DNA from: Leucocoprinus leucothites
Taxonomy: Eukaryota > Basidiomycota > Agaricomycetes > Agaricales > Agaricaceae
Length of the DNA stretch: 64,000 nucleotides
Direction: 5' to 3'
NCBI GenBank assembly: GCA_013368445.1
Contig: JAACJO010000013.1
Coordinates: forward strand, 1,116,001 to 1,180,000
The position numbers were made by a program, and so were the translations under genes. Every line of letters begins with the position of its first letter. Position 1 is the stretch's first letter. Positions 13,753 to 25,989 of the stretch are shown here, one piece after another. The notes under the pieces were generated by a model. The model was not told the origin of the DNA and made no database searches. It saw nothing but the letters and a program-made list of their open reading frames with translations.

Positions 13753-14816
13753 TTATGAGGTATCCATCTCATCACCTGCACCAGTGGTGCTCGATAGAGT
13801 AGTGATATCCTCTTCTACAATAAGCTTCCTCACATCTTCCTTCGTCCATGCCGTCGTGCCTCGTCTAAACTTGTATTCACGCTCTTTAGGAGGTCGGACA
13901 TTGCTTCTATCTACTTGGAGGTTGATGTTACGAAGCATTTCGGTATTGTCGGCAGTGATGATGCATGCGTCGACATTTGAGCCTGAGCCGAGATCGTTGA
14001 AGATACCGGCCGAGATGGCGTTGAATACGAGGTCGAGGGCGTCTTGGCGCTATGAAGGCTTGCGTTAGGATAGAACTGGGATGATGAGATGGGGTAGATG
14101 TACCTCCATGTTGGCTCTCCATCCGCTTTCGAATACGGCCATTGCGGCTAAGCTACCTGAGCCCATAGTTACATAGGGAAGTTTGTCCGTTGAGCCGTGA
14201 GGGTGAATAGTGAAAAGCTGAGGTCCTGTAGCGTCAACACCGCCGAGAACAAGGGCAGCGCCAATATGTCCTTGGTACCTGATTGTTCTCGTGAGTATGT
14301 CTTTTTCAAGAGAGCGCGATAATTCAAGGCTTACCGGAAGAGCATCTGCTTAAGCATAGTCATTGCCGTCACCACTCGAGGCTTTCGGCCAGAAGAAAGG
14401 GTGTGAAGTTCCATATTTGACGAGATGAGGGCGGTAGTAAATTCGGTATCTGCGGCTGTTCCTGCACCACAGCAGCGAATGGATTCCGTGATGTAATGGA
14501 TCTAGTATTCAATGATCAGTCGAGTGTGATGAAGAACTACACGAAAGAGAGCGAGCCTTTTCACAGTTCTTGTCGGCCACAATGTCACCTTCTGTTGCTC
14601 GTGTATCTGCACCGAGGACAATACCATCTTTGAAAAGACAACCGACGATGGTGGTTCCTGTGCTAGTGGCATTGGGCAGAGGTAGGCCCTTCTCAGATAG
14701 AAAGTTGTTCCTGGATAATTGTTTAGTATTTCCTCGGATTTGTTCTGTATATCTTCTCACCTAATTTGGTTCGAGAAATCAAAGCCGGGAGAACGGTATA
14801 CGGATGGTTGGGCCAT
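13753..14816 (-). CDS. PUP1: 20S proteasome subunit beta type-7 (beta2)
   Basis: Trypsin-like catalytic beta2 subunit of the 20S proteasome core. Exons 14816-14761, 14710-14557, 14501-14335, 14278-14104 and 14049-13753, in phase, give 282 residues. The propeptide ends just before the catalytic threonine in [10 protein letters not shown], matching the autocatalytic cleavage site; the conserved [11 protein letters not shown] and [22 protein letters not shown] and [13 protein letters not shown] follow. The C-terminal extension with [10 protein letters not shown] wraps the neighbouring subunit in this family. Intron 2 starts with GC instead of GT: the family sequence fixes the junction directly after the lysine of NCEK, where the genome reads AAG|GCTCGC. 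It shares a 136-bp divergent upstream region with the aldehyde dehydrogenase gene. Confidence 0.96.
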
Positions 14817-14952
14817 AGTGGATGGAGGAGAAGATGATTGCGCGGACGATGCATACGCGTATTCAATGATCACGTGAGGCGCGGTATTTTGATAAGATTG
14901 GAGAGCCAATTAATAATTAAATTAAGCATCACCTTGGATTTGTGCTACTATC
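14817..14952. promoter_or_regulatory. Bidirectional promoter of PUP1 and the ALDH gene, with E-box
   Basis: Only 136 bp separate the two divergent ATGs. The region contains a perfect CACGTG at 14871-14876 inside ATGATCACGTGAGG, about 55 bp from the PUP1 start and 77 bp from the ALDH start. No TATA box seen. Co-regulation is inferred from the layout only. Confidence 0.5.
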
Positions 14953-17058
14953 ATGTCGGTCCAGACAACCATATCGCCTCATAATCAGCAGCCATTGGTA
15001 TCTAGGACATACCCGGGAGAAACAGACCTCGATGTTATTATCAGGGAAGCCCATGCTGCACAAAAGTCGTGGAGCAAGGTTCCGGTGAAGGAGCGCATTG
15101 CGATTGGACGTCGGTTCATGGTTAGAGATGGTTCTCTCTGTCCTGGAGTATCGACTTATGGTTTGTATAGGAAGAGTTCAAGAAGATGTCTGATGAAATC
15201 CCCTTGGAGCTTTCTTTGCAAATGGGTCGGTACGCCTTGTTCATATTTTTGCTTGTCGACAAATTGGCCAATCGGTGAATGCAGACCTGTATCACAAGGA
15301 CCGGGCGAGATCCGCGGATTCTTGGAACGCGCAGATTATATGTTATCGATAGCAGAGCCACAGCTTGCAGACGTGTCACTGCAGGATACCGATAAGCCTG
15401 GTTTCAGGCGATATATCAAGCGCGTTCCCTTGGGCGTCGTTTTCGTCATTGCACCTTGGAAGTAAGTTATCTATGCTGGATTTATGAGTGCCAAATACTT
15501 ATAAGACATAGCTTCCCTTATCTAGTGTCTATAAATTCTGTCCTCCCGGCTATTATTTCCGGAAACGCCGTGCTTTTGAAGCCTTCTCCGCAAACGCCAC
15601 TCACAGCCGAAAGATTTACTTTGGCGCTCACAAAGGCTGGCGTACCGGAAGATGTCATTCAGGTGGTACATTTGTCACCGCAGTTGTCGACTTATGTGGT
15701 TCAGCACCCACTTGTGGACTTTGTGTCTTTTACGGGGAGTGTCCCGGGAGGAAGGTCAGTCGCCGAGTCTGCTGCTACGGCGAATGGGTTTACTGGAGTT
15801 GCTCTTGAGGTGAAGTTTACTTGACCCATAGGAGGCAAGATAACTACTAACACGTTCATCTAGCTTGGAGGAAAGGATCCAGCTTACGTTCGACCGGACG
15901 CTGATCTTGAATACAGTACCGCTGAGCTTGTGGATGGTAAGTATGATGATATCATCGCGTATAATTAGATTCTGATCAACTTCTTATTAGGTGCTTTCTT
16001 TAATTCTGGCCAGAGTTGTTGTGCGATTGAGGTGCGTAGTTCTTCGGTTCAAGTTCTCATCGTTTTCGATATGAACGCCATGCAGCGAATATACGTCCAT
16101 GAAGCGGTCTACGATAAATTCATTTCACGCTTCGTTGACTTGGCCAAGGTCTGTCTTGCGGGTACTTGAAAGTACTGGATTCGTCTAACGCTTACCCGCA
16201 GAAATATAAGCTCGGGGATCCTACTTCGAAGGAAACAAACTTAGGACCTGTTGTGAGTTTGGCAAGTGCAGAAAGGATTCGTAAACAGGTCGCCGACGCC
16301 AGTAAGCGCTTGCAATTGTCGGTGTCTGTCACCCTTTCTTAAGTTTAATCCGTAGTCCAAGCTGGTGCCAAACCGTTGGTTCCTGAATATCTATATCCCA
16401 TCGCACAAGCGTAAGTACCTCAGTAGCACATTGTTTCGTAGCACTGACAAGTCATCAAGTGGTACGACGTACGTTGCTCCCCAAGTCTTGGTCGACGTGA
16501 ATCACAGTAAGTATGATTCCGTGCTTTGAGAGTCTCCTGGCTAAGTTATATTCTCAGATATGGACGTTATGATGGTATGAGCCCTCTTGTATAATATGGT
16601 CGGAATCTCATTCTATCTAGGAGGAAACATTTGGCCCGGTTGTTGGGATCCAAAAGGTCGCTTCAGATGAAGAAGCTATCAAGCTTATGAACGACTCTCC
16701 TTACGGATTGACTGCGTCTGTCTGGACGAATGCAGAGAAGAACCCGGAATCGGAACAAGCATTTTTGCATATTGCTGATGAGCTTGAGACGGGAACTGTG
16801 TTCTTGAACAGGTGTGTTTCGCTCCTAGCACTCAACCCATTGGGAATAGCTGACAAGGCATATGTAGGTGTGATTACCTGGATCCGGCTTTGGCTTGGAC
16901 CGGTGTGAAGAACAGTGGTAGAGGTGTGAGCTTGAGCAAGTTCGGTGAGTGTTGCTTAAAGCTTGAGGCAACCCAAGGCGCTGATATGTATTCAACGTTC
17001 AGGCTATGACCAGTTGACGAGAGCAAAGTCTGTGCATATGAAGATCAAGACTACCTAA
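14953..17058 (+). CDS. Aldehyde dehydrogenase (NAD(P)+-dependent)
   Basis: Oxidises an aldehyde to the acid with NAD(P)+. Exons 14953-15120, 15171-15229, 15285-15461, 15512-15809, 15864-15936, 15991-16031, 16086-16148, 16202-16301, 16356-16410, 16460-16506, 16558-16574, 16621-16811, 16868-16944 and 17003-17058, all in phase, give 473 residues, a normal ALDH length. Visible are the cofactor loop APWNFPY (about 133), the SFTGSVPGG loop, the general-base glutamate in ALELGGKDPAYV (about 233) and the nucleophilic cysteine in FNSGQSCCAIER (about 267), then EETFGPVVGI and the C-terminal NSGRG. Two adjacent cysteines sit at the nucleophile. Exon 11 is only 17 nt. The subfamily (succinate-semialdehyde-like versus general) is not settled. 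Confidence 0.94.
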
Positions 17059-17310
17059 TAGTTTAATACAAGCTTGTAAGATTGTATTTTGTCGTGGAAT
17101 TAAGAGTTGATTGAGGCGTAAATCGGATGGAGAGTCAAATTCACGGTGAAATTGCAGGATTGAGTTGACTAGGCAGTGTACTCAGGAGGTCTAGAATTGT
17201 GGTTTATTCTGAAATGTCTCCATCGAGTCAGGCAAGTGGAGAAAGCACTCGCATATGGTGAGTAGGGTGATTATGTTATTTATAAGATCAGGCAAGTTGA
17301 ATAATTACGG
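17059..17310. other. Convergent intergenic region
   Basis: Downstream flanks of the ALDH and SCO1 genes. No gene or repeat seen. Confidence 0.5.
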
Positions 17311-18312
17311 TCAGATGGACGTTTTGCTACCCTTCTCCTTCTCCCACTCGCCAATCTCCTCTTCTATTTTCGTCACAATTTGATCAGCTTCTACGTTCTG
17401 ACCAAACGCCTCTACAAAGTGTCCATCTGGATCCATGAGGTAAACAAAAATTGAATGATCCACCAGGTAGTCTCCTTTCGGATCGGCGTTGGGTGGTGTG
17501 GAGAAGTACACGCGGTAAGCTTTGCAAGTGGCCTTGGTAGCATCATAGGGACCAACTAGGCCAATGAGAGATGGATGGAACTCGGCAAGGTAGCGGTTCA
17601 TGCGTTCAGGTGTGTCGCGTGCGGGATCGACGGAGATGAATATTGGGAGGAAGATTTTGCCGAGGTCGGCTTCTGTGGATGGTGGTATTAATAAGTGCCT
17701 GCTGAAAGGTTAAGAGGAGAAAGATACGCACCGACTTTGTTTAGGACCAAACCCATTTTGTCTAGTTCTGCGGGACAGATATCTGGACAGTTGGTGAAAC
17801 CAAAGTATACGAGTGACCATTTCCCGAGCATGTCTTTCTCGGTGAAGGGTTCGCCCTTTGACGAGGTTAATGAGAATGGGCCGCCAACGTTTGGTCGTCC
17901 GTATTGTCGACTGCTTCTCTCCTTTTCTGTTGGAGAGTTCAGTTATCGAGACAGGGGAGTCTTGAAATAGCTGCTGACCTCGTTCCTCTAGTAGCTTTTG
18001 CTTTTCATGTCGGAAGTAGAAGAATAGACCCACACCCGTGGCTACAAAGATTGCAGCGGAAGTTGGTGTAAAAACCTATCAGTTGAATTCGAATTACGGA
18101 TCAGTGAATGACTATTGTGTACTCTTAAGAAGAGTGTACCTGCTCACCCCGACGGCGTTTCTCTCTCGTTGAGACTGAGATTGTCTCCGCAGAGATTGAG
18201 ATAGATTTCTGTGTCCAGGGCAAAGTTCATTTATAGGATACCTATTCCTCGTTCGCAGCAGATGTGCATTTTGTTTCTGAAAGAGTCCGGCCAAGGCGCG
18301 TCGGGAGAGCAT
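17311..18312 (-). CDS. SCO1: Sco1 copper chaperone for cytochrome c oxidase
   Basis: Mitochondrial inner-membrane protein that delivers copper to the CuA site of cytochrome oxidase subunit 2. Exons 18312-18148, 18075-17979, 17926-17732 and 17672-17311, in phase, give 272 residues. The N-terminus is Arg/Ser/Gln-rich without acids, as for a matrix-targeting peptide, followed by one membrane span (TSAAIFVATGVGLFFYF, about 60-76). The thioredoxin-like domain carries the copper ligands CPDIC (about 134-138) and the histidine of VDHSIFVYLMDPDG (about 225), plus the diagnostic SVDPARDTPE. Divergent from the tRNA methyltransferase gene over 131 bp. Confidence 0.95.
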
Positions 18313-18443
18313 GATGGAGGGGAAAGTCCAGACGAGGCTGTCACGTTACTGTGACGTCGACCCGCTGAAAATCAGCACTGCCACTGATGGGTGATCTTGG
18401 CCTTGTTTGGATCTAATCACAGTTGGTTTCTTTTTCAAACACC
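18313..18443. promoter_or_regulatory. Bidirectional promoter of SCO1 and NCL1
   Basis: 131 bp between divergent start codons. Contains TGACGTCGA near 18350, close to a CRE-type site (TGACGTCA), for bZIP factors. No TATA box seen. Confidence 0.4.
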
Positions 18444-21408
18444 ATGGGTAGGAATAACAAAGTGCGTATTCCGAGTTACTGTCATTCCACCCCTTCGCTC
18501 ACGGTCTGGATTTAAGAGAGGCGGGCGCCGCCCTCCTCCTGATGACAACCGGTCAGATCTCATTGAGAAGGCTGACATGGTCAACGAGCGATTCTTCTCG
18601 TACTACAAGGCACAAAACATAATCCCTGAAGACGAGTGGGAGTCCTTCCTCGAATCCATACGTGATCATTTGCCAACGACGTTTCGTGTAGCTGGGAGCC
18701 GACAGTGCGTAATAATTATCTGATTTGCTATGTTCGCTTTTCACTAGAGAAATAGGACAGCCAATACCCTCAATGCTACTATCCGCGATGTCCACGTTCC
18801 AGCTCTTAGTAATATTGAATTTGAAGGCCAACGGATACCACCACCTATGACCCTTCCTTGGTAAGCCCACATTATGTCGAGCGACCTTCCAAGCTGAGTA
18901 TAAAAAGGTATCCAGATGGGTTGGCCTGGCAATTCAATGTTCCTAAGAAAGTCCTCCGAAAACAACCCGAGTTTAAGAAGTTCCATTCGTTCCTCGTCTT
19001 TGAGACAGAAACAGTACGAATTCGTACAGGATTAACATTCGCCCTTCAACTTACCATAGCTTATTGTTTAGGGGAACATCTCCAGACAAGAGGCCGTCAG
19101 CATGCTCCCTCCATTATTCTTGGATGTTCAGCCACATCATAGAGTAAGCTCAAGTATCAGACGATTATCGAAATTTAGAGGCTTATGGACACCAGGTGAT
19201 GGATATGTGTGCTGCACCTGGCTCAAAGGTATTTTTCACGGCCTTTCCTCCCGGCGAAATGTTTTTGATGAAATATCAGACAGCCCAGCTACTGGAAGCA
19301 CTTCATGCTCAGGATACAGCTACGGTGTCTTCAATACCTTCTGGCTTACTTATTGCGAACGACAACGATCACAAACGCACCCACCTCCTTATTCACCAAT
19401 CTGCTCGCCTGCCGAGTCCCGCACTGATGGTCACCAACCTCGACGCCTCGAACTATCCGGCCATCAAGATAGCCCAGTCAACAAAAACGGGTGGGTCCAA
19501 GTTGGCCCCTCTGTATTTCGACCGTATTCTTTGTGATGTTCCGTGTAGCGGGGATGGGACTATAAGAAAGAATATTGGGATTTGGAAGTCGTGGCAGCCC
19601 GGTGATGGGAATGGTTTGCATAGGTATGTGGTCAAGCTTCTGAATTGACGATTTGAACCTGACAGAATGTCACACGGTCAGTCTGCAAGTGCGCATCCTT
19701 CAACGGGCGATGAATCTACTGAAGCATGATGGTCGTATCGTATATTCCACGTGTTCCCTGAATCCAGCGGAGAACGAGGCCGTCATTGCTGAAGCGTTAA
19801 AACTTAACCCCGGTGCGCCAACTATCATGAGCAGTATCAACTAGTACTCATCAGCTGCAATTTAGCATTCCACCTTGTCGATGTTTCATCCATGCTACCT
19901 GAATTAAAACGACGCCCTGGCCTCACAAAATGGAGACCTTGTGTTGACAAGACTTCAATGAAGACTTACGAGACATATCAAGAATACCAGAAATCTGATC
20001 TAGACGTCAATCTTAAGACCAAGCTAACCGAAGGACATTTCCCACCGGAAGATGCAGAGTCGCTAAATCTATCGTTCTGGTATGTTGAAAGAATACATAA
20101 CTATTTTCTGAGAAAACTCAGCTCCCGAAAGTATGCGTATATATCCTCATATACAGGACTCGGGCGGCTTTTTTGTTGCTGTTTTGGAGAAGAAAAATCA
20201 GACGCCTGTCCCGGAGCCTCAGCAGAGGTTCGTCCGCATTGCCTTGGATAGCGTTACTGACAACCACCGACCGCTATTTACAGGAAACGTGACGCAAAGG
20301 AGCCGAGTGAAGCTCCCGAGCCCAAACGGCCTCGCCTGGAAGAAGAGGTTGCACCGGAGTTGAAAGAAGGGACTTCGACGGCGTTAGAGAAAGCCGGGTC
20401 TGAAGAGGGTACACCGATGGCCGGGGTTGCAACTGTAATGGACCGTGAAACATCACAGGGACAGGGCTTGGCGATCGTGACGTCTAGCGACGTTGTGAGC
20501 GAAGAAAAGCCTGAGATTGTCAAATCTTCGGGGAACGACTCATTTAAAGAAAATCCTTATACTTTCTTGGCTGCTGATGACCCAATTCTGGCGTCGTGCA
20601 CGTGAGACACTTTCAAGTCAGCGCTTCCCTTCGACTTATTATTTTTGCAGAGACCGACTGAAATTGCGATCCGACTTCCCGTCCTCCAATATCCTCGTTC
20701 GTAACCCTGAAGGAGAGCCGTCACGATCACTTTATCTTGCCAATGATTTGGTTAAGAACGTCATCCAGCACAATGATTATGCTCGAATTCGACTTACATT
20801 CGCCGGAACGAAGATACTCTCAAAACAGGAAGGTGGTAAAGGTGCCGATGCACAATTCCGTGTCTTGGGCGAGGGTCTACCTGTAGTTCTTCCCTATGTG
20901 GATTCAGAGTTCATCGTAACGGGAGATCTAGCGTCGCTGAGGACTTTGATTCAGTCATACTACCCACTCTGTACAAGTTTTACAGATCCATTCAAGTCTG
21001 TCATTGAAGCTAAAGGTCAGTTAATCACTAATTTCTCCAAATGGACTAAGTTTGATGTCGTGGAACTCTAGTAAACGGCACAGTGATAGTCAGGTTTCCT
21101 CCGGGAAAGTTCGAGGGTGGTTCATCGTAAGCACGCGTTTTCTCAGTCAATGGGGTCATTCACTAATTTCGTATCTTGCAGGTTGACACATGAGCTTGTT
21201 CTCCCTCTCTGGAAGTCTAACGTCTCTGTTTGCCTGATGATCGACAAAAAGGCAAAGAGGTGAGTTTTCCTACCTCTCGATTTGTGCGAAAGCTCAAAAT
21301 CCTTGTAGTGCAATGAGTCTCCGGTTATTTGGCGAAGATATTTCTGCTGCAGGCAAAAAGAAAGAGGGTTCCGCTGGTGGGGAGAACGGTGCAAGTGTTG
21401 GGCGGTGA
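18444..21408 (+). CDS. NCL1: tRNA (cytosine-5) methyltransferase, Trm4/NSUN2 family
   Basis: Nuclear S-adenosylmethionine-dependent m5C methyltransferase of tRNA. Exons 18444-18461, 18517-18704, 18756-18860, 18908-19013, 19072-19143, 19196-19228, 19280-19623, 19682-19812, 19866-20079, 20132-20227, 20284-20601, 20651-21015, 21072-21126, 21182-21259 and 21309-21408, all in phase, give 740 residues. Motifs: SAM site MDMCAAPGSK (about 165-174), the resolving cysteine motif DVPCSGDGT (about 264) and the catalytic TCSLNPAENEAV (about 311), then CMRIYPHIQDSGGFF. A charged nuclear-signal-like patch (EPKRPRLEEE) separates the catalytic domain from the C-terminal RNA-binding part. The first coding exon is 18 nt. 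Junction 9/10 uses the CCGAAAG acceptor, chosen because it alone restores the LNLxxCMRIYPH family sequence. Confidence 0.94.
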
Positions 21409-21514
21409 ACCCCGAATAGTAAATGATATTGGTATATTTGACACCTTACTCCCAGAGAAATTTCTCCGTGGGTACTGGTGACCTATGATTGTATCAGAAT
21501 AAAAATGTACTTAG

Positions 21515-21530
21515 ACGCGTCGCGACGCGT
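21515..21530. promoter_or_regulatory. Twin MluI cell-cycle boxes upstream of MSH2
   Basis: Two ACGCGT hexamers (21515-21520 and 21525-21530) separated by CGCG form a perfect 16-bp palindrome, ACGCGTCGCGACGCGT, 102 bp upstream of the MSH2 ATG. ACGCGT is the MBF (Mbp1-Swi6) site that drives G1/S transcription of replication and repair genes in ascomycete yeasts. Its role here is inference, but motif, position and target gene agree. Confidence 0.6.
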
Positions 21531-21631
21531 GGGTCTGTATGTAATTAGCCAGCATATACCATCATGTGATCAACAGTTTATGCAATGCCTCGAGTTCAGC
21601 ACTCCTTGGACTCCTACCACCGCCCAAAAAG

Positions 21632-24600
21632 ATGTACGACAAAGAAAGCGCAGCTGGAAATAACGCAGGTGAGGTGCTGACCTGTCCTGGCAGTAGTTAT
21701 GTGCTGATATCTCTGGAGACCAAACTACTGACATCGGTTTCCTCGACTTCTTCAACCGACTGCCAAAAAAGTCGCCTGACACAGGAACGCTGAGGCTTTT
21801 TCAGCGTATCAATGCTGGAGACATATATTATTCAGCGTACGGCCCGGATGCTCTATTCGTCGCGCAGCATGTTTTCCATACGAAATCAGTAGTCAAGTAC
21901 CTTGGCGCGGGAGCGCGGAGGTTAGAGAGCGTAATTCTGAAAGTGTCGGTAGCTCAGACCTTGTTGCGAGAAGCTCTCACATCAAGGCAACTGCGTGTCG
22001 AGATTTATGAACCGGAAGGTCGTCAGGGAAAGAAGTCTCCCAATTTCAAGCTTGCTAAGGAGGTACGTTTGACTGTTTGGGGCCTTCGTTGATCTACTGA
22101 CTCAATTTCTTTTGAAGGCTTCGCCTGGCAACCTTCAAGCTGTTGAAGACCTGCTCTTTGTCGACTCTGACATTCTTTCCGCTCCCGTTGTCATGGCCAT
22201 CCAGTTAGCAAACCTCCCTGTCTCGAACACTGGGACGAAATCCAGTAACAAGGCTGTCGGAGTAGCTTTTGCTGACACAAGTGTCCGCGAGCTAGGTGTT
22301 GCAGATTTCATTGATAACGACATCTTCTCCAATACAGAAGTGTGTATAGCACGTTTTGTGTCGAGCCTTCTCTGAATCCACCCTTTCCTAGTCGCTAATC
22401 ATCCAGCTCTCTGTGAAAGAAGCTATCATCGCGACAGGCACAGCGTCTGGGACGACTGACCGTGACATTGACTTAAACAAACTCAAAGGAGTGTTGGACC
22501 GCTGTGGAGTGATTATCACCGAACGCAAACCAAGTATGTTCGAGGCTTGGTCTAGTCATAACGTTATTGACGTATCGACTATAGGCGAGTTCAAGTCAAA
22601 AAACGTCGCTGAGGATCTTCCTCGATTGTTGCAGACGACGTCTCCTTCCTCTACCGCCGATTCATCCCTCATAATCCGTGAGATTGCCCCCGGGTCACAA
22701 ACTGTTTGATGTCGTCACTGATTTGCTAACCAGCCCAGCTTTCGCTACCCGTTGCGCCGGCTGCTCTCTCGGCTTTAATCTTCTACCTTTCGCTTCTTGC
22801 CGATGACACTAATTACGGAACATACAAGTTACGGACGCACGATTTGGCACAGTACATGAAGCTTGATGCAAGTGCGTTGAGGGCTCTGAACTTAACGGAA
22901 ACTACTAGTGGTGGAGTGGGTGGCACTGATGTTCCTTTATTTTTAATGCAAACTCATCATCCCAAAGGGATCGGCCACCAAGGACACGACTTTACTTGGT
23001 CTCTTGAACAAATGCAAGACATCCCAGGGAACAAGGTTGTTGGGCGCTTGGCTCAAGCAGCCTCTAGTAAATTTGCACGAAATTCGTACGCCAGCCTTCT
23101 TTGTCTCTTTACACATACTAAGTTACGTTACAGGCAAGCGCCAAGACCTCGTAGAGATTTTCGTCGAAGATCCCAATACTCGGCGGACGCTCCAAGTGAG
23201 CATTCAAGTCGGATAACTACAGACAACAACTGACACCAGGAGCAGGACGAGTATCTAAAGTTCATGCCGGATCTCCACCGCCTAAGTAAACGGTTCAGGA
23301 GAGGCAATGCAAGTCTTGAGGATGTCGTTCGCGTGTATCAAGTCGTTGCGAAGGTTTACCTTGGACATCTCGCCCGTCTGTTGAGGTACTGATTCTTGAT
23401 TTAGCTCCCAGGCATGATTCAATCGCTCGAAAATGTCCAGACAGTGTCTGAAGTGGGGGTTGCATTGATTGAAGAGGCATACCTTGCGAGCTTGAAAGTA
23501 AGTACCCGGCTTCCTTGTTGATGAGGTTGAAGCTGAGAATTAGTAGGAACACGACTCGCAACTAAGTAAATATAGTGAGATGGTCGAGGCGACACTTGAT
23601 CTCAAAGAGTTGGACAACCACAATTACGTTATCAAACCTGATTATGATGATCGACTTTCGGAACTGGCGGAGAAGCTGCGCGAGATCAGGGATGGCCTGG
23701 ACAATGAGCATACCACCGTGGCGGATGATCTCAATATGGAGTTGGATAAGAAGCTGCATCTGGAGAATCATCAAACATATGGCTATTGTTTCAGGTTGAC
23801 GAAGTCGGTGAGTGGCTCATACTTCCATCGCGTTGCGCCGCGTATGATTCTGTAATGGTAGGACGCCAAAGGATTATCCAAAAAATACATCGAGCTCGGG
23901 ACCAACAAGAGTGGTGTCTACTTTGCCACGAAAACGCTGAAGCGCCTGTCGGAAGACTACAGAGACCTCAGCCAAAGGTACGAGCGTACACAGAGTAGTC
24001 TTGTAAAAGAGGTCATTGCCATTGCCGGTAGGTGAAGGCCTCGAATTCTATCGGTTGTCTTGACTACCTCTGTCCTACAGCTACGTACACACCTGTGCTT
24101 GAGACTCTCGATGGTATTATTGCACACATAGACGTGATCTTGAGGTGCGTTTCTAACATGCTTGGCCCAGAAACAACCCTTTTCAGTGCTTTCCAGTTTT
24201 GCCCATGTCTCCGTGAACGCGCCAATCCCGTACATAAAGCCAACATTATTCGACAAGGGTGTGTCTGACTGCAAGATTTCATGTACTTTTGTTGATGTGG
24301 CTGTCCAGGATCGGGGAACCTCGTCTTGCGTGAAGCACGGCACCCATGCCTCGAGGTCCAAGACGAGGTGAACTTCATCCCGAATGATATCGAGATGGTT
24401 AAAGGTTCGATCAGTTCTGATTGTGCCCCGTTGTTACTCATGAGCCTCTCATAGGTCAAAGTGAATTTCAGATAATCAGTACGCATACCAATGTATTGAA
24501 TCCGGGGTGCATCTGATGATATTGCTAGCTGGACCTAACATGGGTGGAAAATCGACGTATATCCGACAGGTATGTTCTCAGATCAGAGTTTGAGCTACTG

Positions 24601-25710
24601 GTTTCATTAAGCAAATGTTCTAGGTTGGAGTAATTGCGTTGATGGCACAGATTGGATGTTTTGTTCCATGCGAAGCTGCCGAACTCCCAGTTTTTGACTC
24701 TGTCTTGTGTCGAGTCGGTGCGGGAGATAGTCAACTCAAAGGAGTCTCAACATTCATGGCTGAAATGCTTGAAACCGCGACAATATTGCGAGTGAGCCCT
24801 ACTTGTCACTTTCATTAGTTTCTGTGGATTGATAGCATGTAGTCCGCGACACGAGATTCCCTTGTTATCATTGATGAACTTGGCCGAGGTAAGCTCCGGA
24901 GTCTTTTGACTGTGGTGTTTCTCAGTTGTTGCAAAGGAACTTCTACGTATGATGGCTTTGGTCTGGCTTGGGCCATCTCAGAGTGAGTTAGATCATGTTC
25001 ACTGCTAGGTCCAGATTCATCTCACCCTCATTCTGCATAGGCATATTGCCACACAGATTCATGCATTTTGCCTCTTCGCAACCCACTTCCACGAACTTAC
25101 AGCTTTAGATCAACAAATCCAACATGTCAAGAATTTACATGTTGTTGCTCATGTCTCAGGTAGTGAAACTAGCACCCATGACCGGGATATTGCTCTACTA
25201 TACAGGGTTGAACCAGGTGCGTTCCTCTTGGTGTTGGGTAAAATGCTTTCAAGCTCAGTGTGTTTTGAAGGGGTCTCTGATCAGAGTTTTGGTATACATG
25301 TTGCCAAGCTAGCCAACTTTCCACCAAGTGTAGTTCAGGTGTGCTAGTTGCTTCTTATATACATTTCTACTAATATAAAAAGAAATTAGCTTGCAAAGCA
25401 AAAAGCAGATGAGTTGGAAGACTTTGGTCAAGGTATGGTCTCATGCTCTAGAAATAGAGCTCAGCCCACTAACCTGTTATTGCTCCTAGACAAACTACAG
25501 ACTACAAATATTCCTCACAATGCTATTTGTGATGGAATTGAAATCATGGAGAAAATGCTGGAAACCTGGATTTCTCAGTCAGATGGAGAAGATGTGCCAA
25601 TGCTTGATAGCAATGAGGATGACTTTGCAGTATTGACTAAACAGTTTGAAGTCTATAATTCTCAGATTGAAAATAATGCATGGCTTAGGTCTTTAGTGGA
25701 GTTATTGTAG
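21632..25710 (+). CDS. MSH2: DNA mismatch repair protein Msh2
   Basis: MutS homologue that pairs with Msh6 or Msh3 to recognise mismatches and loops. I resolved 24 exons, all in phase (21632-21668, 21719-22062, 22118-22339, 22407-22533, 22585-22677, 22734-22915, 22968-23085, 23134-23195, 23240-23353, 23405-23497, 23547-23807, 23862-24027, 24081-24144, 24197-24258, 24309-24404, 24455-24478, 24529-24569, 24624-24791, 24843-24888, 24937-24982, 25041-25216, 25271-25338, 25390-25432, 25490-25710), 957 residues. Domains: mismatch-binding/connector (KASPGNL-type motif near 125), lever ([14 protein letters not shown]), clamp, and ATPase with Walker [10 protein letters not shown] (about 689), Walker [10 protein letters not shown] and the signature ATHFHELT. 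All catalytic motifs are intact. The last three exons lie in DNA without CpG, next to the transposon block. Confidence 0.96.
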
Positions 25711-25989
25711 AGTATAGATTTTACAGTTCAGAACTTGTGGGTACTAAATTATATTAGTATCATTCCATTAACAAACAGATAGGTAACATAGGGGTACCAA
25801 AGTTCAGTTCAGTTCAGTTCAGTACTCTCTTCAACCTGATCTTGAACCAGAGCTTGAATTTATATCACCATGCAGAAAGCTGTTCATACTATTAGCAATA
25901 CATACTGGCAATACCATTATGATGAGGAACTTGCAAAGGAAGCTTTAGAAGCTGCTATTCCCCAACTTAGCTGAAGACCAGGCAATACT
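25711..25989. other. MSH2 3' flank entering the transposon block
   Basis: AT-rich, no CpG. Includes a pentanucleotide tandem repeat (AGTTC, four units plus AGT) at 25801-25823. No gene seen. Confidence 0.55.
25801..25823. repeat. AGTTC pentanucleotide microsatellite
   Basis: Four exact AGTTC units plus AGT, preceded by a partial match. Lies about 90 bp after the MSH2 stop codon. Confidence 0.9.
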
